A stretch of DNA of 56,813 nt from Microcaldota archaeon (GTDB taxonomy: Archaea; Micrarchaeota; Micrarchaeia; Anstonellales; Bilamarchaeaceae), in the NCBI GenBank assembly GCA_030648615.1, contig JAUSHJ010000063.1, positions 1-56,813 on the forward strand. The letters run 5' to 3'. The translations under genes and the position numbers were made by a program. Shown here in pieces: positions 42,237 to 50,834 of the stretch. The notes below the pieces were generated by a model, which did no database searches, was not told the DNA's origin, and saw only the letters and a list, made by a program, of their open reading frames with translations. Every line of letters begins with the position of its first letter. Position 1 is the first letter of the stretch.

Positions 42237-42271
42237 GGTAACTATTATATATAAGGGCCCTAAAGACAGTG
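42230..42271 (+). promoter_or_regulatory. S-layer promoter with inverted repeat around the TATA box
   Basis: TATTATATATAA at 42243-42254 is a strong TATA box about 40 bp before the ATG. It is bracketed by CACTGTC (42230) and GACAGTG (42265), a perfect 7-bp inverted repeat, which would suit a dimeric regulator covering the promoter. GAGGTG follows as ribosome site. Confidence 0.7.
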
Positions 42272-42291
42272 TAAAAAAATGAGGTGTAAAT

Positions 42292-45171
42292 ATGAAAGTA
42301 AATTTAAAGAAACTAGGGGCAATTGTTGCAGGCGCAACGATATTGGCAAGCTCAGTTGCTTATGCCGGATTAATGTTCGGAAGCACAGAGTTAGTTAATG
42401 CCAACGGCGCACCTGTAGCTAAAGTAGTTGTAGGTGAAAGTGCAGCAGCATCAGATGGTGTTGCAGCAGCAAACATTGCAGCCAAACTTGCAAGTGAAGC
42501 ATTTAAGACGAGTACATTAACAGCACAAGTAGCTGGTCTTGACTCAGTATCATGCGCACTTGGATCTGCAAGCGGCGGTGCAACTTGCGCAGTAAGCGAC
42601 AAGCAGGTTAAGCTTGAAGTTACTGTACCAGGAGCAACTGATACTTCAGTATACCAATTTGAATCACTCATTGGTGAAACTGTAGATAGAACTACTTTGG
42701 ATAGAACAAAGCAAGCTACCACAGGTACCTCGAGCGATTATCATATAGCAACCGCAGAATCAAGCCCTGATTCAAACCCATTCGCAAACGGTGATGGTGG
42801 AAATATCGGGAGATCTGCTCTGTCAGTATATAAAATAGATGGTGGAATCTATTCCGCATTCAAGGACGTTACGATCTTGGATAAGGATTCAGGTAAAACC
42901 TTTAAGGAAGAACAGAAAGTCTTTGTAAAGGCAGAAACCTCTTACAAATCTCAAGACAGTGCTGTTGATGCTAGAGTAAGAGAACTAGTTTACCAAATTA
43001 AATTCACACAGGATTCCTATGGTATGCCTGTTTGTGATACTTCGGTAAACGCTAGCTGGGCAAACTGTGCACAGACTGATACACACAACCTTGGAACTCA
43101 CAAAATTAAGATCCGATTCCTCGGTGATGATTGGGTAATTACAAAATTAGACCAGTCAGGTGCATCTACTGTGATTAACGAAACACATGTTCAAAACGGT
43201 GGTACAGTTGAATTATCCAAAGAATCTGTAGGTGGAATTATCAACGTAGGTGATTCACTTGATGCAGGCAATGGTTACAAAATAACCTTGGACGACATTA
43301 AATCTGGTACCTCTTCAGCTGAACAAAGCGCAATAGTTAGCTTGGTTGATGCAAATGGTCAAGTAGTTAAACAAACAACTATTTCACCAGGTTCAACTCA
43401 AACATTGACAACAACTGCAGGCGGTGCTCAAATACTAGTAAGAGTATTTAAGACTGCTCCAGGTTACACCTTCGGTGCAAAATGGGCAGACATGTCAGTA
43501 TTGAGCAATCAGATCACTTTGAAGGATGCTGATTCAACAGTTGAAGTGAACGGAGACAGGTCGTCAAACGATCCATGGTCTGTTGCACTCGGTTGGAGAA
43601 ACAGGGATACTGGTCAGGATAATACTACAGATCACCTAAGAACCATTGTTCTTTACCGTGATACAGATTCTGATTGGTTAACTGCAGGAAACGGTATCAA
43701 GATGTTGGAGAATCCAATTGGTTATACCTTATTGTATAAAGGTCTTAATTTAGACAAGACTAGCAGCGATGATTATGATACGCTACGATACTCTGAAGGT
43801 GATGGAACATTCAGTTTCAAACCAGACGGATCAACTACATCAGTTACTGTCAACTCAGTTAGTTATGTTGATATAACAAGTACGGTTCCTAACGCATTCA
43901 GCGGTGGTTCTGGTACTGGCAGCAAATTGAAAGTCGTGTTTGGTAACATGTCTCAGTTGATGTCAAGTCCATTGAATACCTCTGGAATTAGCGGCGGTGG
44001 TTTCCCAAGTAACGGTGTACTTCACGGTACAATTATGTTACAACTTACCTCAGGTAACTGGGTATGGGTAGCCAACAGTACTGCAGCAGCTGTGAATCCA
44101 GTTCCGGATGCAATACACGAAACAAGAGGTGTAACCAACGTAACTTATAGCTCAGCCGGTTCTTCTGGAACAGCAAGTAACTCCAATCTTGGTGGTACTT
44201 TGTTCTTCAGTTTTGCAGGCAACGGATCTTTGTCTAACAGGGGTTCAGCTATATATGCAGCCAACCAAATTATCATAGGTGGAGCTAACTTTACAGTTCC
44301 ATTTACGAACGCAGTTGATGAAAACATCTCCTACGTATTTGGGGTATCTGAAGACGCTGGTGAAGGAACATCTACGAACAAGCCAGAAGCATTTGCTATC
44401 TTGTATGATATCAATGCAAAAAGCTTGAACAAGGATTTCACCTTAACTGCCAATGCAGCCTCGCCAACTTATTCAAAAGATAAGATAACGTGGGCATCTG
44501 CACAGAACGTATCTGGTGCATCAACTGGTAGTTCAGTTTCTGACGATATATATGGCGTTGGTCCACCAACTACACAGCAAGTGAACTTCGTAACAGAAAG
44601 AGGCTCCATTATAACAGACAGAGGAGACTCAAGTTTCACTGTGAAGATGGCAAGAAAACCAGCACACGCAGTATTCGTGTTACAACCAACGGTAGCAGCA
44701 GCAACAACTCCAGGCGCACAAGTATTCACTGGTACAGAAGGTGATGTATTTGACGCAGGAAAGGGCGTGAAAGTCAAAGTGGTTTCATTAACACAAACCG
44801 TTGGCTCATGTTCTGTTGGAACTGGTGCAGCACCTGCTTGTACAAGCGACACAGCCGGTGTAAGCGCAGTTATTATGCCTGACAATAAAGCAAGCGTAGT
44901 AGCTGGCGTACCATATGGTTACGATAACTTCGGTCCACTTGTAGTCTTAGATAAGGATGCAGTTGGAACTGATGTACTCGTTACTGTCGGTGGTCCTGTA
45001 GTAAACTCGGTTACCAAGGATGTCTTAGCTGGTTCAACTGTTGATTTCAACACTGACAAGAAGGTAGTCAAAGAAGTTGTAGCTGGTAAGAAAATAGTAG
45101 TTGCCGGTTTAAACGCTGATGACACCTTAGAAGCAGCAAAGGACTTCATTAGCCAGTTGAAGAGCCAATAA
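42292..45171 (+). CDS. S-layer protein
   Basis: 959 residues. The N-terminus MKVNLKKLGAIVAGATILASSVAYAG is a signal peptide (cut likely after AYA) of the methanococcal S-layer type, followed by the conserved GLMFGSTELVNANGAPVAKVVVGESAAASDGVAAANIAAKLA. The C-terminus VVKEVVAGKKIVVAGLNADDTLEAAKDFISQL also matches S-layer C-terminal domains of that family. The body is Ser/Thr/Gly/Asp-rich beta structure with many N-x-S/T sites. No membrane anchor, so it must assemble through protein contacts. Strong promoter, ribosome site and terminator point to high expression. GC content is raised relative to neighbours. Confidence 0.94.
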   Translation: MKVNLKKLGAIVAGATILASSVAYAGLMFGSTELVNANGAPVAKVVVGESAAASDGVAAANIAAKLASEAFKTSTLTAQVAGLDSVSCALGSASGGATCAVSDKQVKLEVTVPGATDTSVYQFESLIGETVDRTTLDRTKQATTGTSSDYHIATAESSPDSNPFANGDGGNIGRSALSVYKIDGGIYSAFKDVTILDKDSGKTFKEEQKVFVKAETSYKSQDSAVDARVRELVYQIKFTQDSYGMPVCDTSVNASWANCAQTDTHNLGTHKIKIRFLGDDWVITKLDQSGASTVINETHVQNGGTVELSKESVGGIINVGDSLDAGNGYKITLDDIKSGTSSAEQSAIVSLVDANGQVVKQTTISPGSTQTLTTTAGGAQILVRVFKTAPGYTFGAKWADMSVLSNQITLKDADSTVEVNGDRSSNDPWSVALGWRNRDTGQDNTTDHLRTIVLYRDTDSDWLTAGNGIKMLENPIGYTLLYKGLNLDKTSSDDYDTLRYSEGDGTFSFKPDGSTTSVTVNSVSYVDITSTVPNAFSGGSGTGSKLKVVFGNMSQLMSSPLNTSGISGGGFPSNGVLHGTIMLQLTSGNWVWVANSTAAAVNPVPDAIHETRGVTNVTYSSAGSSGTASNSNLGGTLFFSFAGNGSLSNRGSAIYAANQIIIGGANFTVPFTNAVDENISYVFGVSEDAGEGTSTNKPEAFAILYDINAKSLNKDFTLTANAASPTYSKDKITWASAQNVSGASTGSSVSDDIYGVGPPTTQQVNFVTERGSIITDRGDSSFTVKMARKPAHAVFVLQPTVAAATTPGAQVFTGTEGDVFDAGKGVKVKVVSLTQTVGSCSVGTGAAPACTSDTAGVSAVIMPDNKASVVAGVPYGYDNFGPLVVLDKDAVGTDVLVTVGGPVVNSVTKDVLAGSTVDFNTDKKVVKEVVAGKKIVVAGLNADDTLEAAKDFISQLKSQ

Positions 45172-45172
45172 T

Positions 45173-45200
45173 AAAAGGGATTAGTTTCCCTTTTTTTCTT
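45173..45200 (+). terminator. S-layer gene terminator hairpin
   Basis: AAAGGGA-TTAGT-TTCCCTTTTTTTC just after the double stop (TAATAA) forms a hairpin followed by a T-run, suited to ending a highly expressed transcript. Confidence 0.7.
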
Positions 45201-45245
45201 TTTTCTTTTTATTTTTCTCTTTTTCTAAATTACTTTTCTAAATAT

Positions 45246-45417
45246 CTATATATTCCTTAGTTTTCCGAATTCAGATAATTTATTTTTCCAATCATCATTG
45301 CTTCTAAAATTAAGATTATGTCTAGTTCTGTCTTTTAGCAAGTGCTCCAGCTTCTAGCAGTATCTTTATATTCCACGGCTTCCAATGTCTAACTAGGTAT
45401 TTTATGCCATCATGCAT
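45246..45417 (-). pseudogene. Possible frameshifted small-gene remnant
   Basis: On the minus strand an ATG at 45417 opens MHDGIKYLVRHWKPWNIKILLEAGALAK. One base later than expected in an AAAA run, the frame continues as DRTRHNLNFRSNDDW and KNKLSEFGKLRNI to a stop at 45246. Removing one A would give a single ORF of about 56 residues with protein-like composition. It overlaps the first 14 bases of the zinc-ribbon gene on the other strand. No family recognised. Confidence 0.3.
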
Positions 45418-46129
45418 GCGTTGCGGTCAGGAAGGTCATACAGAATACGGAAGTGATGGTCAGTCTTACTGCTCTAGCTGCCAATTTTATGGTATGAACA
45501 AACCCTGCTGGAAATGCAGAATGTATCTACCGGCTAGTGAACTTCAAACTTTTCGCGGTCAATTTACTTGTCCATACTGTATCATGGATCTCAGGGATGC
45601 AGAACGAAAAGAGAACGAAGCAATCGAAGGGAAATCAGAAAAAAAGAATGCTTACGAAAGTAATTTGCCACAGAGCGAAAAATGTGAACGCTGCGGTAGG
45701 ACGTTGACCATGGTCTATTTTTACAATGGAAAAATTCTTTGTGAGAACTGTGTTAATGATGAAAAACGTTCCTGGAAAGATGTTGGTGGGGAACGACCAC
45801 CCATGGCAATGTTTAGAGTAAAGGAAGAAAAAACCAGGAAAAGTGGATTGCAGGCTTTACTGGAATCTATTATTCAGTATATTCTCGAACTTTTAAAGAT
45901 AAGGTCAGCTAAGAAAATTCTGCCAGATAGAATGACTAAAGAAGAAAAGAGTGCAATAATTCCTGGAACAAAAGCTCCAGCAACAAAATCTTCATTATTT
46001 GAATCTCAGGGTTTAATAGAGAAACCTGCTACCAATCCCAAGGAACTTGCAGATTTCAAGGATGTGAAAGAATCCAAATCAAAAAAGAAGAAAAAACAGG
46101 ACGCTGATGAAGACGAAGGGTATTCGTAA
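45404..46129 (+). CDS. Multi-zinc-ribbon protein with charged tail
   Basis: 241 residues. Four CxxC pairs in the first 70 residues (CMRCG, CSSC, CWKC, CPYC) and two more at about 96-119 (CERCG, CENC) suggest three zinc-binding units. A short hydrophobic helix (LQALLESIIQYILELLKI) follows, and the C-terminus is a long Lys/Asp/Glu-rich disordered tail. Probably binds nucleic acid or protein in the cytoplasm; no family recognised. It has its own position between the S-layer terminator and a convergent gene. Confidence 0.78.
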   Translation: MPSCMRCGQEGHTEYGSDGQSYCSSCQFYGMNKPCWKCRMYLPASELQTFRGQFTCPYCIMDLRDAERKENEAIEGKSEKKNAYESNLPQSEKCERCGRTLTMVYFYNGKILCENCVNDEKRSWKDVGGERPPMAMFRVKEEKTRKSGLQALLESIIQYILELLKIRSAKKILPDRMTKEEKSAIIPGTKAPATKSSLFESQGLIEKPATNPKELADFKDVKESKSKKKKKQDADEDEGYS

Positions 46130-46154
46130 TTAAAAAATAAAAAAAAGAATGGGT

Positions 46155-47321
46155 CTAAATTGCCCAAAGTGTATCCTTATAACCGTTGTTTAGTATTTTA
46201 ACTATTTCAAATGCAAGCGGTTCAGAAGTCGATGGTTGCGCTAGTACCTCTTCAAGACGTTTTCTATTTCCATCACTCGTAAACGTGTATACTAAACCAT
46301 AACGGTTTTCTGCAAATCCTTTTCCCATTTCAACTGATCCTTTGAGCAATGCAATTCTTGCATCGAACGTTCCTTCTGGATCGAGTTTAGACAGGTGTTG
46401 CACTGCTTCGATGATGCTACTCATGAAAATTCTACCCATTTCTTTCTTCCACAAATTCGGTTTGGCAGCCAGTCGTTCTGCAGTACGTACGAATTCAGGT
46501 TTTACATCAGGGCGAAGAACATACTCTCCATTTGTATAATTCACCAGTGCCTGAAAGGTGATCGGTTGATCGTTCTGCATTGTTGCAATCAATTCAAGAG
46601 TTCTATCTATTCTTACATCCATCAGCAAATTTGGATTATTTATTAACGCCCTAAGTTGCTTGTAAGGTATTATCATATCTATACAATGACTCGATTCACT
46701 ATGTTCTGGTGCTAACTTATCAAATCTTGTTGCAATCTGGAAAACTATATCGAAGAATTCATCTGAAAGCACAGTTTGTTTAGCTACGAATTCAACCAAA
46801 TTTCTTTGCAGATCCAATCCATATTCATACGATTCTATACTATCAGCTGTACTTGCTTGTTTTCTTATTCCTAATACTGGTGTTTCCAGAAATCCATTCA
46901 TGAATTCTGCTTCAGTTCCAGTTAGCTTACTTGTATCTACTGCTGGTGCATTTAACAGTGATGCGATGACGCTATCAAATACTTGTTTTCTCACGTTAAC
47001 TACAGGAGGCGTCTCAGTAAAACTATCACTTTTGATTCTGCGTATTCGTGCATTATATAATTCTAAAATTCCTCTGATCTTTTGGTTGCTAGCTATTTCT
47101 AACAACAAGTTATCCCTATCCCCTAATCCAAATATAGTTTGTACACCAACCACTATCTTCTTTAATCTCTGTATGGCTTTTGGATTTTTTGCTCTGACAG
47201 CTGTTGCTAATTCTGAAATATCTGTTTGAATACCTGCACGTACTTCAGCGTGAGGTTCTTTTGATGCGATTCTTTTTGTATTATGATCGTTACCTGTTCC
47301 AATAATTACTCTACCTCTCAT
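46155..47321 (-). CDS. Helical protein of unknown function
   Basis: 388 residues, almost entirely helical by appearance, no signal, membrane segment or recognisable catalytic motif. Repeating patterns such as LLLEIASNQKIRGILELYNARI, QLRALINNPNLLMDVRIDRTLELIATMQND and PLAFEIVKILNNGYKDTLW are reminiscent of HEAT/ARM-like solenoids, which is inference only. GGTGATAGA precedes the ATG with tight spacing. Confidence 0.75.
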   Translation of the reverse strand: MRGRVIIGTGNDHNTKRIASKEPHAEVRAGIQTDISELATAVRAKNPKAIQRLKKIVVGVQTIFGLGDRDNLLLEIASNQKIRGILELYNARIRRIKSDSFTETPPVVNVRKQVFDSVIASLLNAPAVDTSKLTGTEAEFMNGFLETPVLGIRKQASTADSIESYEYGLDLQRNLVEFVAKQTVLSDEFFDIVFQIATRFDKLAPEHSESSHCIDMIIPYKQLRALINNPNLLMDVRIDRTLELIATMQNDQPITFQALVNYTNGEYVLRPDVKPEFVRTAERLAAKPNLWKKEMGRIFMSSIIEAVQHLSKLDPEGTFDARIALLKGSVEMGKGFAENRYGLVYTFTSDGNRKRLEEVLAQPSTSEPLAFEIVKILNNGYKDTLWAI

Positions 47322-47366
47322 TCTATCACCTAAGTATTAATATGACAAAGCATTTTTAAATACCTA

Positions 47367-47885
47367 TTACCACGGTACATTCTTCAGTCCAATCCTATTT
47401 GCAAAAATATTAGTTAGCGGATGAATTATTATAGTCATTAGAACTATTATCACAATATTTTCAATAGTATACGCGTTATTAACAATTACAAACGGATAAG
47501 CAAAAATCATTGCTAAAACTATGAACATAACCGTATCAAGGAAAAACTGTCTTCCAGATTCTATTCCCATTCTTCTTTTTATGAAACTTCCAAATGCATC
47601 TCCAATCATAGTTCCGAGTGCCAATGCAAACGAAGCAATGAATTGCATTTCTATGGAAGAAAAATAGCTTATAGGATAGGCAATCGCAAGTATGCCCCCG
47701 GTTACCGTACCGCCTAATATCCCACTTAAAAATCCACGCATAGTTTTTCCATTTCCGAAAATTCTTCTTCCATCTGAAAATTTCTTTTCAAGATCAAGTG
47801 GCATCCCGCCCCCAAGTACTACTGGAATGGAATTTGCGATATACGCAGGAAGTATAAAAATAATTATTTCTAGAAAATTAGCCAT
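47367..47885 (-). CDS. carS: CDP-archaeol synthase
   Basis: 172-residue integral membrane enzyme that transfers CMP from CTP to digeranylgeranylglyceryl phosphate, the activated precursor for archaeal polar lipids. The family signature is clear: LPAYIANSIPVVLGGGMPLDLEKKFSDGRRIFGNGKTMRGFLSGILGG near the start, then GTMIGDAFGSFIKRRMGIESGRQFFLDTVMF. About five membrane helices, length normal. Direct evidence for ether-lipid synthesis in this organism. Confidence 0.95.
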   Translation of the reverse strand: MANFLEIIIFILPAYIANSIPVVLGGGMPLDLEKKFSDGRRIFGNGKTMRGFLSGILGGTVTGGILAIAYPISYFSSIEMQFIASFALALGTMIGDAFGSFIKRRMGIESGRQFFLDTVMFIVLAMIFAYPFVIVNNAYTIENIVIIVLMTIIIHPLTNIFANRIGLKNVPW

Positions 47886-47937
47886 ATGGTAGATTTTCTA
47901 ACAAACATTTAAATTCTGTTACGTTGAACTCTTATTT

Positions 47938-48939
47938 ATGAAAATTAAAACCCCAGAGCCAAAATTGACGGTTGCTGAGAGACCGAGAGCGGTATCTGAA
48001 GGATTTGTCGAGAGGACAAATCGACCTGCTTCGAACAATATGTTATTATATTCAACTATACTTGTTGGTATTGTAATTTTTGTAGCACTCATCGGATTGG
48101 TAATTCTTTTATCGGGTTCATTTTCCACTGGTTTTGCTAACACGTGTGTTGCAGTTGTTACCATTGATCAGCCAATAACTGTAGAATCATCTGATCCATC
48201 ATTATTTTCTGGAGGTAGTCCAGGTTCTGAAGAAATAGCAAAAAGTATTTCTGATTTGAACAAACGTGATGATGTCGGTGCAGTATTATTTGTAATGAAT
48301 TCTCCAGGTGGAAGTGTAGTTGCGACTAGAGAAATTTATGACTCAGTAAAGGAACTTAAAAAACCAAAAGTTGCTTATTTTAGAGAAGTTTCTGCATCGG
48401 GTTCTTACTATGTTTCTACGGCAACAGATTACATAATTTCTGATCCAGATGCCATAACTGGCAGTATAGGGGTTATTGCCACATTCACAGATATGTCAGG
48501 TCTTTTGGGAAAAGTAGGCATAAATGCTACTTCTGTTCAATCTGGCATACATAAAGATATCGGTTCTTCCAATCGTCCTATGACTGAGAATGAAACTAAA
48601 ATATTACAAGTTCTTATTTCAGAAGTGTTTGAGGAATTCAAAGGTGTAGTAGTAACTAATCGAGGTAGCAAACTTAATATGGAAAAGTTTAACGAGATTC
48701 TTGATGGGAGAATTGTTAGCGGCAGACAAGCTAAAGTAATCGGTCTTGTGGATGCTCTAGGCACGAAAAAAGATGCACTCAAGAAAGCTGCTGAATTAGG
48801 TGAAATTGCAACCGAAGATGGATTACCAAGAACTTGCGATATTGAGTTAGGTGGTCCACAGAACAATGGTCTATTCGGCCTTGACGGCATATTCGGAAAA
48901 CTTTCACTTTCAAAGAAATTTCAGTTGAGTTATCAATAA
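47938..48939 (+). CDS. sppA: Signal peptide peptidase SppA-like serine protease
   Basis: 333 residues, S49 family. A short cytoplasmic tail and one membrane helix (38-60) lead to an outside protease domain: VGAVLFVMNSPGGSVVATREIYD, the nucleophile Ser154 in VSASGSYYVSTATDYI, and GRIVSGRQAKVIGLVDALG. Archaeal enzymes use a Ser-Lys dyad and clear signal peptides from the membrane. The N-terminal coding DNA contains two palindromes (ACCGAGAGCGGT and GATTTGTC/GACAAATC) encoding the poorly conserved tail. Confidence 0.93.
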   Translation: MKIKTPEPKLTVAERPRAVSEGFVERTNRPASNNMLLYSTILVGIVIFVALIGLVILLSGSFSTGFANTCVAVVTIDQPITVESSDPSLFSGGSPGSEEIAKSISDLNKRDDVGAVLFVMNSPGGSVVATREIYDSVKELKKPKVAYFREVSASGSYYVSTATDYIISDPDAITGSIGVIATFTDMSGLLGKVGINATSVQSGIHKDIGSSNRPMTENETKILQVLISEVFEEFKGVVVTNRGSKLNMEKFNEILDGRIVSGRQAKVIGLVDALGTKKDALKKAAELGEIATEDGLPRTCDIELGGPQNNGLFGLDGIFGKLSLSKKFQLSYQ

Positions 48940-48967
48940 TTTTGGGATTCAATAATTTGGGATTTGA

Positions 48968-49312
48968 ATGGAATTACGATACTATCTGCCGTTTCTAATC
49001 ATAATTGCTTTAACAGCTACTCTTATTTATTCTTTTTTTCTGCATACTACTTTAGCAACTGAAATGCCGTTATCAACTAAATTAGTGGTAGAGACGACAA
49101 TTTGTAAATCTGGGGACAGTGAACCTTGTAAAATTAATTCCTGTTCTGGCACGATTAGGTGTGTCAATGGTATTTGGGGCGGCTGTATAGTTCCCCAAGT
49201 ATGTATTCCAGAAGAAAAAATAAATTGCTATGCTCAAACATGTAGTATCGGAAAGAAAACTTGCAATGAATGTGGCACTGGTTACGGTAGCTGTGTTTTT
49301 GCTGATACTTAG
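48968..49312 (+). CDS. Small membrane-anchored Cys-rich protein
   Basis: 114 residues. One N-terminal membrane helix (YLPFLIIIALTATLIYSFFL) and about ten cysteines outside, in CKSGDSEPCKINSCSGTIRCVNGIWGGC and CYAQTCSIGKKTCNECGTGYGSC, a disulfide-rich pattern often seen in archaeal surface proteins. It follows sppA by 28 bp. No family recognised. Confidence 0.72.
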   Translation: MELRYYLPFLIIIALTATLIYSFFLHTTLATEMPLSTKLVVETTICKSGDSEPCKINSCSGTIRCVNGIWGGCIVPQVCIPEEKINCYAQTCSIGKKTCNECGTGYGSCVFADT

Positions 49313-49414
49313 TTAGCATTTACAATTCTTTCAGTTCGTTTAGTGTGAAACCACATATTCTTAAGTATATTGTTGTAATGTAATCCTGAAGTATTAATTA
49401 TCTGAGGTATGTCT

Positions 49415-50155
49415 ATGGTCGCAGTACTAAATCAAGTTCATGGAAAAGAATTATTGAACGTACAAGTTGGAGGGCAATCAAGGAATTTGCTAGTTCTCAG
49501 AGGTGATGGTTCAACAAGGCTTTTTGAAGCTCATCCTTTAGTAGATGCATTTAACGCAGGACATAGAACTAATCTTACAGTTGTATCTCATAGAGTAGCC
49601 GATATCGCACTTACTGTTTTAGAAACCTGGAAAAAATTGCCTACTGGATTTCCAGTTGATGCTTTAATTGCTTATGAACAACCAGGTAACAAATTAGGTA
49701 GAGAAATCGTTTTTTCTAGTGAAGGTGAACCAAGAGTAATCTTGGCAACAGGCAAATTCAAAGGAGAAAAAGACGTTGCATTAGTAGCTTTGGGCGTAAG
49801 GTCAGCAGATTTTAAGAAAGATGGAAGTTCAATCGTTTTAGATATTCCTGATAATCAGTTGATCGTAGTTCCATATTTCCCTGATTCAGATGGTTGGTAC
49901 ATGCCACATGCTGAGACCGGTGTTCCTAAGGGCAGAGACGCAGGACAAGATTTCGATGCTAGATTTCTCTATAGGTTAGATAATTCTTCGTATGTGGGTT
50001 TCCTGGTCCGCGACAGCGAATACGGCTACAGGAGGCAGGGCGTTAAAGGGGGAGTCGTCATTGCACTTCACGGGGCGTCCGTTGAGCTCGGGGTAGTAGC
50101 AGAAGTTCCCGATGCAGATATCACCAAGATATACTCGATATTGCATCCCGATTGA
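49415..50155 (+). CDS. Unknown protein, paralog of the gene at 32258
   Basis: 246 residues from the second ATG, for which GAGGT is well spaced. Shared pattern with the 32258 protein: LIAYEQPGNKLGREIVF, VRSADFKKDGSSIVLDIPD, and a C-terminal LGVVAEVPDADITKI. No signal or membrane segment, no catalytic motif recognised. It lacks the duplicated operator block found before its paralog. The last third of the coding DNA (after about 49990) is visibly more GC-rich than the first part. Confidence 0.72.
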   Translation: MVAVLNQVHGKELLNVQVGGQSRNLLVLRGDGSTRLFEAHPLVDAFNAGHRTNLTVVSHRVADIALTVLETWKKLPTGFPVDALIAYEQPGNKLGREIVFSSEGEPRVILATGKFKGEKDVALVALGVRSADFKKDGSSIVLDIPDNQLIVVPYFPDSDGWYMPHAETGVPKGRDAGQDFDARFLYRLDNSSYVGFLVRDSEYGYRRQGVKGGVVIALHGASVELGVVAEVPDADITKIYSILHPD

Positions 50156-50208
50156 GTGTTTACGAAAATTAGTATCTCTTTTTAAATATTCTAAAGGAAA
50201 TAACATCG

Positions 50209-50820
50209 ATGTCACTGACAACAAAAAGAGCATTCATATTCTCCATAGATGCATTCATATCGTTTACCATAGCACTTTCAGTTATTTATTCTATCGTATT
50301 TTTCTCTTCAGTTCCTTCAGCATACTATGCAACATTGGCTCAGGCGCATTCGCTTTCCAGAGATACGCTGCTTGCATTGTCCACATCCAAATGTGATGAC
50401 CCGAGTATATGCGGTAATTTTAAGGGTTCCACAATTCTTGATATATTGGTATTTAAATCTTCTTTCATGGGCCCAAGTGGTCAGAGAGCAGAATTCGTAA
50501 AACAATTTATAGGTCCGCAAATACCTTCTCAGTATGGTTATATCTTTGAGGTATCTGATGAGAACGGAGTATGGACGATGGTATACAATACCTCTGATCC
50601 AGCTATGGCAACTTCAGATTCTCATAAGAAAACAAAAGATAAACTTTCCATATCTTCTTATTTGCCAGGTTTTTCCAGTACTATTTCACCTCCAGAAAAT
50701 CCGTATTCTTATCTTTCTTGCCATGGTGTCCAGCAGGTAACAATTTGTAGTACTCCAGACAATGATTATGATATAGGAGAAGGAGTGGTGAAACTCGCTA
50801 AATTAACGGTGTATACTTAG
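50209..50820 (+). CDS. Pilin-like protein, first gene of the cluster
   Basis: 203 residues. Short basic start (MSLTTKRAF) directly followed by a hydrophobic helix IFSIDAFISFTIALSVIYSIVFF and an outside domain with Cys pairs (CDDPSICG, CHGVQQVTIC). The layout is that of a type IV pilin-like precursor, although the cleavage box is not canonical. Fifteen bases separate it from the next gene, and all five genes to 54031 run in the same direction. Confidence 0.72.
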   Translation: MSLTTKRAFIFSIDAFISFTIALSVIYSIVFFSSVPSAYYATLAQAHSLSRDTLLALSTSKCDDPSICGNFKGSTILDILVFKSSFMGPSGQRAEFVKQFIGPQIPSQYGYIFEVSDENGVWTMVYNTSDPAMATSDSHKKTKDKLSISSYLPGFSSTISPPENPYSYLSCHGVQQVTICSTPDNDYDIGEGVVKLAKLTVYT

Positions 50821-50834
50821 GTTTCGGTGAACTG

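Noticed and set aside
42360-45149. Several minus-strand frames opposite the S-layer gene
   Set aside because: They are shadows of the biased, Ala/Thr/Ser/Gly-rich S-layer codons; none has a ribosome site or family match.
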